Assembly (NCBI GenBank): GCA_043736395.1 | Contig: JAYTCQ010000272.1 | Coordinates: 1 to 19,153, forward strand | Source of the DNA: JAFDVL01 sp043736395 | Lineage (GTDB): Bacteria; Acidobacteriota; Blastocatellia; RBC074 | Length of the DNA: 19,153 nucleotides | Direction: 5' to 3' | Part shown: positions 7,026-13,225 of the stretch, in pieces | Numbering within the stretch: position 1 is the stretch's first letter | How the letters are laid out: the number at the start of each line of letters is the position of its first letter | Program-made: the position numbers and the translations under genes | The notes under the pieces: model-generated | The model's database searches: none | Told to the model about the DNA's origin: nothing | What the model saw: the letters and a program-made list of their open reading frames with translations, nothing else

Positions 7026-7062
7026 AAAAAAGCCTCTGCTGAAGTTTCAGCAAAGGCTTTTT
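7026..7062. terminator. Bidirectional terminator between the PepSY remnant and the zinc-ribbon gene
   Basis: Arms AAAAAGCCTCTGCTGAA and TTCAGCAAAGGCTTTTT pair with a single mismatch around a 3-nt loop. A-run and T-run flanks allow termination on both strands. It resembles the terminator after the microprotein (AAAGCC...GGCTTT). Confidence 0.85.
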
Positions 7063-7091
7063 ACCAGTGACGAAAATAGTTTTCCAATTTG

Positions 7092-8834
7092 CTAATTACT
7101 GTCTTTCACGCAGCGAAACCCTAAGGCATCCGTTTTCGACTCCGGTTGGTTGTAACCACGATACGTGGTCTTCGCACGATCACTCACAGTTGAAAAGGCT
7201 CCGCCGCGAATCACTTTGCCGGAGCTAATGACAAGATTCGGATCACGGTAGCTGGTCACATCACTCAACGTCCATTCCCACACATTACCGGCCATATCTT
7301 GAAGTCCTGACACCGTCGCACCGACTTCATAACTACCAACTGCCACGGGCTGATTGCGATTCGCTTCCTTTGTGTTGGAGGCGTTCTCCAGCCATTTTTT
7401 TCCCCAGGGATAAAGCTGGCTATCGTTAGAACGTGCCGCAAATTCCCATTCAGATTCAGTCGGAAGGCGCTTCCCTGCCCATTTTGCATAGGCGTTCGCA
7501 TCATCCCAGCTCACATTAACAACGGGATAATTGGCTATTTCATTTGAAAATTTCCCGTTCTTCCAATGCGGTGGAGCAGCATATTTCGTCGCTTTGATAA
7601 ATGCGCTGTAGGCAGCATTCGTCACCTCGGTTCGATCCATAAAAAATGACTGAACTGTCACTTGATGAGCTGGAGAAGCAATTTCTGTTTCTGGATCGTT
7701 GTCTTCACCCATCATAAAAGTTCCGCCAGGTACATAAACCATCCCTTCAATTTCGGGCGAAGTATGGGATGGCTCCGATACTTGCTTACTCGGCGCCGGA
7801 GCCAATACAGGTAAAGAATTTTTCGCCGTTGGAGTCGCTGGAACTTTAAAAAATAGATCACGAATCTTATAGCCTGAAACAATTAATCCGGCGAAAAGTA
7901 GAATCGAGCCAATCAAAAAAATGATTAATTTCACCAGAAATTTATCTACGGGAGGTTGCGTTCCGCCACGGGCTTTTTTCGACGGTCGCACGGATTGGAC
8001 AGGTTTATTTTCAACTGGAGCGGGCACCTGTTCTGCGACTTTGACCGGATTTATTTTTTCTTGAGGAGGCTCAACTGGGTGAATTACCGGAGCTTTTAAC
8101 AATGGCGCTGTGACTACTGATTTCGGTTCATCCACTTGAATGAATTCTTTCTGTGGCACTGGCGCAGCTGTTGTTTTTTCAGTGACGACTTCGTATGTTT
8201 TCTCTTTTTGCAAATCATAAACCGTAATGGACGGTTCAAATTTTCTGACGTCAGTCTCAAAACTTTTTTCGTAATGATCGTCCCCGCCTTCGTTGATGAA
8301 CATTCGCCCAACAACTTCATTTTCAGTCATCATTGGGGCAGAAAACATTGGATCATCCGAACGGACTTCAAATTCATCACTTGAAAATGACGTTTCCTTG
8401 AATTCATCTTCCTGGCGTGGTTGGACACGCATGAGGGTAGGTTCGAGAAACCGATCCTGAAGCGGTAAAGACGGTGCGCTAAAAGTCGTCACCGGATAAT
8501 TTTTTAAAGCTTGAAAACTGACGGAGAGAGGAGCGATGACTTCAATCAATCCTTGCTTGCGAATAATGCCGCAGGTGCGACAGTACAACCACGTATTGCG
8601 CCAGGAATCACCACAATTTGAGCAGTTTCCCACCGGAGATTCCTGCAACTTGAAACCGCGTTTTAAACCACAATTACTGCATCGGCTCAGGGTTGACTCT
8701 TCGCGAGTCCCACAATAAGTACAATGTTCAAAATTACGATTTTGGGTCGCAACGGCTAGATAAGCTGGTGCGCCACAATGGGCACACGAATCACTGTGAA
8801 CAGCAATTTCACTATTACACGCGGGGCACTTCAT
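7092..8834 (-). CDS. Triple zinc-ribbon, single-TM protein with extracytoplasmic FGE-sulfatase (SUMF1-like) domain
   Basis: A 580-aa protein. The chosen ATG at 8834 has AGGAGA upstream and places the first ribbon at the N-terminus; the longer GTG frame to 8858 would put that site inside the gene. Order: three CxxC-pair zinc ribbons (Cys3/6-17/20, 38/41-52/55, 71/74-85/88); a low-complexity acidic then Pro-rich linker about 100-295; a TM helix about 300-322 preceded by SKKARGG, predicting N-in topology; an FGE-sulfatase domain about 362-578 (MVYVPGGTFMMGED, NVSWDDANAYAKWAGKRLPTE, AGNVWEW, VIRGGAF, GFRC end). The paired catalytic cysteines of true formylglycine-generating enzyme are absent near RGGAF, so it is probably a binding or regulatory version. 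Partner and role are unknown. It stands alone after an intergenic gap of about 330 nt. Confidence 0.85.
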   Translation of the reverse strand: MKCPACNSEIAVHSDSCAHCGAPAYLAVATQNRNFEHCTYCGTREESTLSRCSNCGLKRGFKLQESPVGNCSNCGDSWRNTWLYCRTCGIIRKQGLIEVIAPLSVSFQALKNYPVTTFSAPSLPLQDRFLEPTLMRVQPRQEDEFKETSFSSDEFEVRSDDPMFSAPMMTENEVVGRMFINEGGDDHYEKSFETDVRKFEPSITVYDLQKEKTYEVVTEKTTAAPVPQKEFIQVDEPKSVVTAPLLKAPVIHPVEPPQEKINPVKVAEQVPAPVENKPVQSVRPSKKARGGTQPPVDKFLVKLIIFLIGSILLFAGLIVSGYKIRDLFFKVPATPTAKNSLPVLAPAPSKQVSEPSHTSPEIEGMVYVPGGTFMMGEDNDPETEIASPAHQVTVQSFFMDRTEVTNAAYSAFIKATKYAAPPHWKNGKFSNEIANYPVVNVSWDDANAYAKWAGKRLPTESEWEFAARSNDSQLYPWGKKWLENASNTKEANRNQPVAVGSYEVGATVSGLQDMAGNVWEWTLSDVTSYRDPNLVISSGKVIRGGAFSTVSDRAKTTYRGYNQPESKTDALGFRCVKDSN

Positions 8835-9162
8835 AAACCTAACTCTCCTGGTCAACACACCAAACTTTTCGGTAGTAATAAAATCTTCAACGCAATATTT
8901 TTTGTTATCGAACTTAGATCACTCGCCTGCCGCTAAACAGGTGGGGGAATGCACATCTGTTACTTTTTGTATGCAGCCATCATAATCGCTCACAGGTAAT
9001 TCACGCAAGGTTCCAGAGGAATTCAACCCATCCTTCAAAACAAAAACGCCAGAGGATGAATAAAATCCAGCTCCCTCGCGTTTGTTGCGGCGTATTTTTC
9101 GCAGCTTGTGATCTAAATTTTTCCGTCTTACTCAGCGCACGGCTGAATTAATCATGTACCGT
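8835..9162. other. Intergenic region with an unassigned 70-codon open frame on the minus strand
   Basis: Between the glutaredoxin-like and zinc-ribbon genes. A minus frame from 9131 to the TGA at 8919-8921 is open for 70 codons but has no ATG. Its translation (including GFYSSSGVFVLKDGLNSSG) is not recognised, so it may be a decayed fragment or chance. A small hairpin (TCAGC/GCTGA, about 9132-9147) lies after the glutaredoxin stop without a U-run. No RNA gene was recognised. Confidence 0.4.
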
Positions 9163-9381
9163 TCAGCCTCGGCCTTCCCAGCCAATTTGTTTCAACTTGC
9201 CGTCCTCAACAATGACGGGAACGGTTGGGTCACCGTTTGAAAAAGTAAACATTTCTGCCCGAAAATCACGGTTATCCTGAGCATTTTTCTCAGTGAAAGA
9301 GATTCCATTTTCACTGTACCAATTCTTGGCTTTGGCACAGTGCGGGCAGCCGGGTTTGGTGTACATTACGACGTTGTTCAT
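9163..9381 (-). CDS. Short glutaredoxin-like thiol redox protein (72 aa)
   Basis: A compact thioredoxin-fold protein with redox motif CPHC (Cys12, Cys15) after VVMYTKPG, and the cis-Pro segment TVPVIVEDG (Pro55). It ends GWEGRG. Its size and ending resemble the small 'UXX-star' glutaredoxin relatives, some of which are selenoproteins; here the active site uses Cys. Start choice: the ATG at 9381 lies 4 nt after the citrate synthase stop, with AGG in the stop region acting as ribosome-binding site. A frame extension to 9444 would overlap the end of the citrate synthase gene and adds unrelated residues. The tight spacing implies translational coupling with citrate synthase. The target of its disulfide exchange is unknown. 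Confidence 0.85.
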   Translation of the reverse strand: MNNVVMYTKPGCPHCAKAKNWYSENGISFTEKNAQDNRDFRAEMFTFSNGDPTVPVIVEDGKLKQIGWEGRG

Positions 9382-9385
9382 TAGC

Positions 9386-10534
9386 TTACCTATTCTCAAT
9401 TGCCACATATTCCACCGAAGGCATGGTTCCGGTGTAATCCGCACGCGGACGGATCAGGCGATTGTTTTGTAATTGCTCCATGACATGTGCTGTCCAGCCT
9501 GAAATTCGACTAATCGCAAAAATCGGTGTAAACAAATCAACCGTAATTCCAAGCATGTAATATGTCGAAGCTGAGTAAAAATCCACATTCGCGCGAATCT
9601 GTTTCCCTTTGCGATCCATTTCGGCAATCACTAACTCTTCGATGCGCTTGGACATCGCGAACCATTTCGGATTCCCCTGACGCTCAGCCGTCGCTTCTGA
9701 CATCTGGCGTAGATGCGTGGCACGCGGGTCTTCTGTATGATAAACGCGATGCCCGAAGCCCATAATTTTCTGCCCCGTCGCAAACATATTGGCGACATGC
9801 GCGTCAACTTTTTCAGGGTCATCAATTTCAATCAACATCTTCATCACGGCTTCGTTCGCTCCGCCGTGCAGTGGCCCGGCTAAAGTTCCAATCGCGGAAG
9901 TGATCGCGGAATACATATCCGTCAAAGTCGCAACGGTCACACGCGCCGCAAAAGTCGAAGCATTGAATTCATGATCGGCATGCAGAATTAAAGCAATATC
10001 CAAAGCCTTTGTTTCAACTTCGCTGGGTTCTGTGCCGTTTAGCAACCACAGAAAATTTCCGGCTAAACTTAAATTTGTCTTAGGTTCTAATGGCTCCAAG
10101 CCCTGACGAATCCGATGAAAAGCCGCGATGACCGCACCAATTTGCGAAGTCACGCGCACGGACTTTCGCCAGTTGGCTTCGATAGAATTATCATTGCGGT
10201 CAGGATCATATAAACCCAGCGCAGAAACTGCCGTGCGCAGAGCGTCCATAGGCTTGGCGTCTTTCGGAAAAGATTTCAGCAAGCTAACAATTTCCGCTGG
10301 AATCGCGCGTTCGGCGACAAGTTTCGCTCGTAAATCGTCCAGTTCTGCTTGATTTGGTAATTTGCCGTACCATAACAAATAAATGACTTCTTCAAAATTC
10401 GATTTTTCGGCTAAATCGTGAATGTTATACCCACCATAGGCGAGAATTCCCTTTTCACCATCAATGAAACAGATGCGGCTGGGAGCCGCGACGACGTCTT
10501 GCAATCCGGCAGTGGAGGCTGTTGTTTGACTCAT
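9386..10534 (-). CDS. gltA: Citrate synthase (small type II-like, dimeric class)
   Basis: Condenses oxaloacetate and acetyl-CoA to citrate at the entry of the TCA cycle. From the ATG at 10534 it has 382 aa, typical of the short bacterial/archaeal class that also includes 2-methylcitrate synthases. Signature residues: HADHEFNAST (His188), GPLHGGANEAV (His223), GFGHRVYHTEDPR (His262) and NVDFYSA (Asp318), covering the catalytic His-His-Asp triad. The C-terminal block SGWTAHVMEQLQNNRLIRP binds substrate. A TTG at 10549 could add five residues; I prefer the ATG, though neither start has a strong ribosome-binding site. No prp genes are nearby, which favours citrate over methylcitrate synthase, but specificity cannot be fixed from sequence. 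It is followed after 4 nt by the glutaredoxin-like gene. Confidence 0.95.
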   Translation of the reverse strand: MSQTTASTAGLQDVVAAPSRICFIDGEKGILAYGGYNIHDLAEKSNFEEVIYLLWYGKLPNQAELDDLRAKLVAERAIPAEIVSLLKSFPKDAKPMDALRTAVSALGLYDPDRNDNSIEANWRKSVRVTSQIGAVIAAFHRIRQGLEPLEPKTNLSLAGNFLWLLNGTEPSEVETKALDIALILHADHEFNASTFAARVTVATLTDMYSAITSAIGTLAGPLHGGANEAVMKMLIEIDDPEKVDAHVANMFATGQKIMGFGHRVYHTEDPRATHLRQMSEATAERQGNPKWFAMSKRIEELVIAEMDRKGKQIRANVDFYSASTYYMLGITVDLFTPIFAISRISGWTAHVMEQLQNNRLIRPRADYTGTMPSVEYVAIENR

Positions 10535-10672
10535 AATGTTAATGTCCAAGCTTTCCCGAAAAATATTGCGTGCTGGTTGGGGGAGCGTATCTCACCTTGC
10601 TGGTAATCGTAGTAGAAATGATAAAACCAGTTTCAAGAGTGGGATAAAAGAGACGCTCACGGGGTAAAGCCA

Positions 10673-10702
10673 AAGATAGCAAACGCAAATCCGCGCTGTC
10701 AA
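10673..10702 (-). promoter_or_regulatory. Predicted promoter of the citrate synthase/glutaredoxin operon
   Basis: On the minus strand TTGACA (10702-10697), an 18-nt spacer and TATCTT (10678-10673). This leaves a leader of about 130 nt before the citrate synthase ATG. The -35 lies only 6 nt from the REPIN-like repeat. Confidence 0.5.
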
Positions 10703-10708
10703 TTATTA

Positions 10709-10864
10709 ACTGGGAGCGCCAGCATCTTGCTGGCTTTTTGCGAGCGCAGCGATGCAAACGCGCGTGGCAAAGAAATATGCTGAAGAAGAATTGATCCTCC
10801 CGCCACATCACGCGAACAACGTTACACGCGCTCGCGAAGCCAGCAGGATGCTGGCGCTCCCAGT
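10709..10864. repeat. REPIN-like element: two inverted palindromic units around an 80-bp core
   Basis: Left arm 10709-10747 and right arm 10828-10864 are near-perfect inverted copies (one substitution and a 2-nt length difference in about 37 nt). Each arm itself contains a palindrome, GCCAGCAtcyTGCTGGC. The right arm ends 4 nt from the stop of the metallo-hydrolase gene. Paired inverted REP units of this kind are non-autonomous mobile elements elsewhere. No RAYT transposase is in the window. Confidence 0.85.
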
Positions 10865-10868
10865 CTCA

Positions 10869-11495
10869 TCACTGCAAAAACTGATTGAATTTTCGCTCCC
10901 GCCCAATCGTCGTATTTGGCCCGTGACCAGGAACCACAATCGTTTCCTCCGGCAACGTCACAACTCGTGTTTTCAACGAATCAATGATCTGATCGTAATC
11001 GCCGCCCCACAAATCCGTCCGCCCGATGCTCCCAAAAAATAAGGTATCGCCCGCAAAAAGCCGCTCCGCTGTCGGCGTATGAAAACACAAACTCCCTGGC
11101 GTATGACCCGGTGTATGCAAAGCCTCAAGTTTTATTTCACCTGTCCCGATTTCGTCGCCGTGCTCAAAATACCCATCAATTTCCGTAGCCTCCGGCGTAT
11201 TGATCCCCAACAACCGCGCCTGCATCGGCATCGCTTCATACAAAAATTCATCTCCGCGATGCAAATATACCGGCGCACCCGTCGCGTCTTTTAAAAGCTT
11301 AAAGCCTCCGACGTGATCAATATGCCCGTGCGTAGCGATAATAAATTTTGCCGTCAGGTTATGCTTTTTCAAGCGTTCAAGCACGACATCAATGTCATCC
11401 CCCGGATCAATCACAATCGCTTCGCGCGTTTGCTCAGAACCGAAAATCGTACAGTTGCATTGTAATAATCCGACGGGAAATGTTTCGATAATCAT
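10869..11495 (-). CDS. Metallo-beta-lactamase-fold hydrolase, glyoxalase II-like
   Basis: A 208-aa cytoplasmic metallo-hydrolase. The binuclear zinc site is complete: THGHIDH (His56, His58, Asp60, His61), His131 in HTPGHTPGS, Asp150 in FAGDTLF and His191 in VPGHGP. The short glyoxalase II-like group hydrolyses thioesters such as S-lactoylglutathione or related small metabolites; the exact substrate cannot be read from sequence. The N-terminus MIIETFPVGLLQCNC is typical of the family, so I start at the ATG 11495. Upstream in-frame residues to 11555 look like untranslated leader. No strong ribosome-binding site is seen. Confidence 0.92.
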   Translation of the reverse strand: MIIETFPVGLLQCNCTIFGSEQTREAIVIDPGDDIDVVLERLKKHNLTAKFIIATHGHIDHVGGFKLLKDATGAPVYLHRGDEFLYEAMPMQARLLGINTPEATEIDGYFEHGDEIGTGEIKLEALHTPGHTPGSLCFHTPTAERLFAGDTLFFGSIGRTDLWGGDYDQIIDSLKTRVVTLPEETIVVPGHGPNTTIGRERKFNQFLQ

Positions 11496-11605
11496 AATTA
11501 ATTCGTGAAAAGTAGACGGTAGACAGAAGACCGTAGTTGATTGCCATATCGTCAATACTTAGAAAATGCGTTTATATTAAAGCGGTTTGTAAATGAGCGC
11601 ACCGA

Positions 11606-11730
11606 CACCAGTCATTATCCATTGTGCATTGCAGTAATTGTGAATTGTTAAGCAGGAAAGACTGCTTTTTTTTCTGGCAAATAATTGAAAAATGAACAAT
11701 TGCGAATGACCAATGATTCGTGACCTGGTC
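11606..11730. repeat. Degenerate heptad-periodic inverted repeat around a small hairpin
   Basis: In the gap between the serine hydrolase and metallo-hydrolase genes. Both halves are built from 7-nt units related to TCATTGG / CAATTGT / TGCATTG, and the right half is a loose reverse complement of the left. The centre is AAGCAG-gaaaga-CTGCTT (11650-11667) followed by T8 on the plus strand. That centre looks like a plus-strand terminator, but no plus-strand gene precedes it. Confidence 0.6.
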
Positions 11731-11765
11731 GCATCCAATTGAAAACTGCCATAAGACAAATCACC

Positions 11766-12911
11766 TCATTTTTTTCGTATAGCAGCGACGACGCGCTTGA
11801 CGAATTCGGCTTCATTGCCTGCGTGCCAGCGCCACACGACAACTAAATCTTGTTTGGGCAAAATCGTTACTGTGTTACTGCCCGCGCCACGCGCACCGAA
11901 TGCGGTCGTCGGCAAGCCGGGATAATTTTTCCCTTGCGTATTCAACCACCACAAATAACCGTAATCCGGGCCGTTCTTGCTCGGCGTAATGGCAGCTTTG
12001 ACATACGCGGGCGGCAGCATTTGTTTGCCATTCCATTGCCCATTGCGCAGCCACAAATAGCCAAAGCGCGCCAAATCCCAAGCGTTGATCCACATGCCAC
12101 CGCCCCAGCGCGTACCACCGCTGACCGAGGCCATCCGCTTGCTGTCAATTTCAATGTAGCTGTTGTGATACGGAACCCATTTCCACGAATGCGATGCGCC
12201 GATCACGTTCATCACGTCGTCGCGGAACACATCGGGCAACGGCTTATTGAAGAGGCGCAGTAACGACAGCCCAAAGCGATTAACGCGTACGTCGTTGTAT
12301 TCATAAAACGTTCCCGGTCGTTGCAACGCGCGTGGCTTACGTTCGCCTGCACCAAACGCGACGCGCCCGACGAAGTCATGTTTTTTGCCCCACATTTCGC
12401 CTTCCCATTCTGACTCTTGTTGCAAGTGCATCTGCCAAGTCACCTGCGCGTTCTGAGGCGAATCGTAGCCGCCATCTTTGATCAATTTGGCGACAGGGTC
12501 ATCCAGATTCGTGAGCTTACCGTCGCGCACAGCAAGTGCGGCAATTGTCGAGAGCATGCTTTTGGCGGCAGAATACGTCGGATCAACGGCAGATGTTTCG
12601 CCGAATTCAGCAACCACATATCCCTTGTAAATCACAACGCCGTTGGTGTGCGCACGCTCCGTGGGAATAGAACCTAACAAGGAACCAAATGTGCTCTCTT
12701 GATCAGAGAAATCCATCGCCCGTTCCGTCTCGTGTGACTGAGCGAATTTGATGGCGGATTCCAGCGCGGCAGCGTCCATCCCTAATTCCGCAGGCTTTTT
12801 CTTAGCCCACGTTCCTGCCGGAGGGAAGTATGGTTTGGCTTGTGCGTGGAGCGCGACAGGCAAAGCTAAAAGAAAAAGGCAAATGGCTATGCGAAAAATA
12901 TTTGTCGCCAT
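11766..12911 (-). CDS. Secreted beta-lactamase-family (PF00144) serine hydrolase
   Basis: A 381-aa exported hydrolase of the class C beta-lactamase/DD-peptidase fold. The ATG at 12911 opens a clear signal peptide (ATNIFRIAICLFLLALPVA, cut near HAQA). The open frame runs on to 13229, but the added residues are translated repeat DNA and not protein. The nucleophile motif SAAK (Ser114-Lys117) lies in PTYSAAKSML. The YxN-like segment is FYEYNDVRVN (202-211). The KTG-like segment is GARGAGSNTV near the C-terminus. Members include DD-peptidases, esterases and amide hydrolases; which applies is unknown. A NamZ-type muramidase about 5 kb away on the same strand makes a wall-related role plausible but not shown. 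No clear ribosome-binding site. Confidence 0.88.
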   Translation of the reverse strand: MATNIFRIAICLFLLALPVALHAQAKPYFPPAGTWAKKKPAELGMDAAALESAIKFAQSHETERAMDFSDQESTFGSLLGSIPTERAHTNGVVIYKGYVVAEFGETSAVDPTYSAAKSMLSTIAALAVRDGKLTNLDDPVAKLIKDGGYDSPQNAQVTWQMHLQQESEWEGEMWGKKHDFVGRVAFGAGERKPRALQRPGTFYEYNDVRVNRFGLSLLRLFNKPLPDVFRDDVMNVIGASHSWKWVPYHNSYIEIDSKRMASVSGGTRWGGGMWINAWDLARFGYLWLRNGQWNGKQMLPPAYVKAAITPSKNGPDYGYLWWLNTQGKNYPGLPTTAFGARGAGSNTVTILPKQDLVVVWRWHAGNEAEFVKRVVAAIRKK

Positions 12912-12941
12912 AAAAATTTCGGTAATGTGTTGTGCGGCTAT

Positions 12942-13187
12942 GCCGTCTGATGTGCGGAATGGCTCCGCCTTTCCGCAGAAATGGTGATCTCCGCTTGGGC
13001 TACGCCCGTTTGTCTGTTTATGGAAGAAAATATTTCGAGATGAATCACAGCCTTGCTGCGCCAATGAACGGGCGTAGCCCGGAAAGAGAAGACAAGCGCC
13101 CGGAAAGGCGGAGCCATTCCGCACATCAGGCGGCGCAGCCGCAGACAAGGCAACACCATTCTGCACATCGGGCGGCAGAGCCGCAGA
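12942..13187. repeat. Second REPIN-like element with nested inverted and direct repeats
   Basis: Outer arms 12942-12975 and 13101-13134 are inverted copies with 33 of 34 matches. Inner arms 12997-13010 and 13067-13080 are a perfect 14-bp inverted pair (GGGCTACGCCCGTT). A third partial unit at 13157-13187 repeats 13115-13145 directly with four mismatches. The core palindrome CGGAA-A-GGC-gga-GCC-A-TTCCG is a REP-type hairpin. It occupies nearly the whole gap between the PIG-L and serine hydrolase genes. Confidence 0.85.
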
Positions 13188-13225
13188 AATTGCCCCAGAA
13201 AATTTATAGCAAAAAATGTTGTGTT

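Noticed and set aside
7092..8834. True formylglycine-generating enzyme
   Set aside because: The catalytic cysteine pair is missing, and the protein carries zinc ribbons and a membrane helix unlike sulfatase-activating enzymes.
9163..9165. TGA of the glutaredoxin-like gene as a selenocysteine codon
   Set aside because: The active site already has CPHC, only four further codons follow (TVHD, then stop), and the small hairpin nearby lacks convincing bacterial SECIS features.
11650..11673. Plus-strand intrinsic terminator AAGCAG/CTGCTT with T8
   Set aside because: No plus-strand gene lies upstream, so it is better read as the centre of the heptad inverted repeat.
11606..11730. CRISPR array
   Set aside because: The units are 7 nt and degenerate, with no spacers, no conserved repeats of 24-37 nt, and no cas genes in the window.
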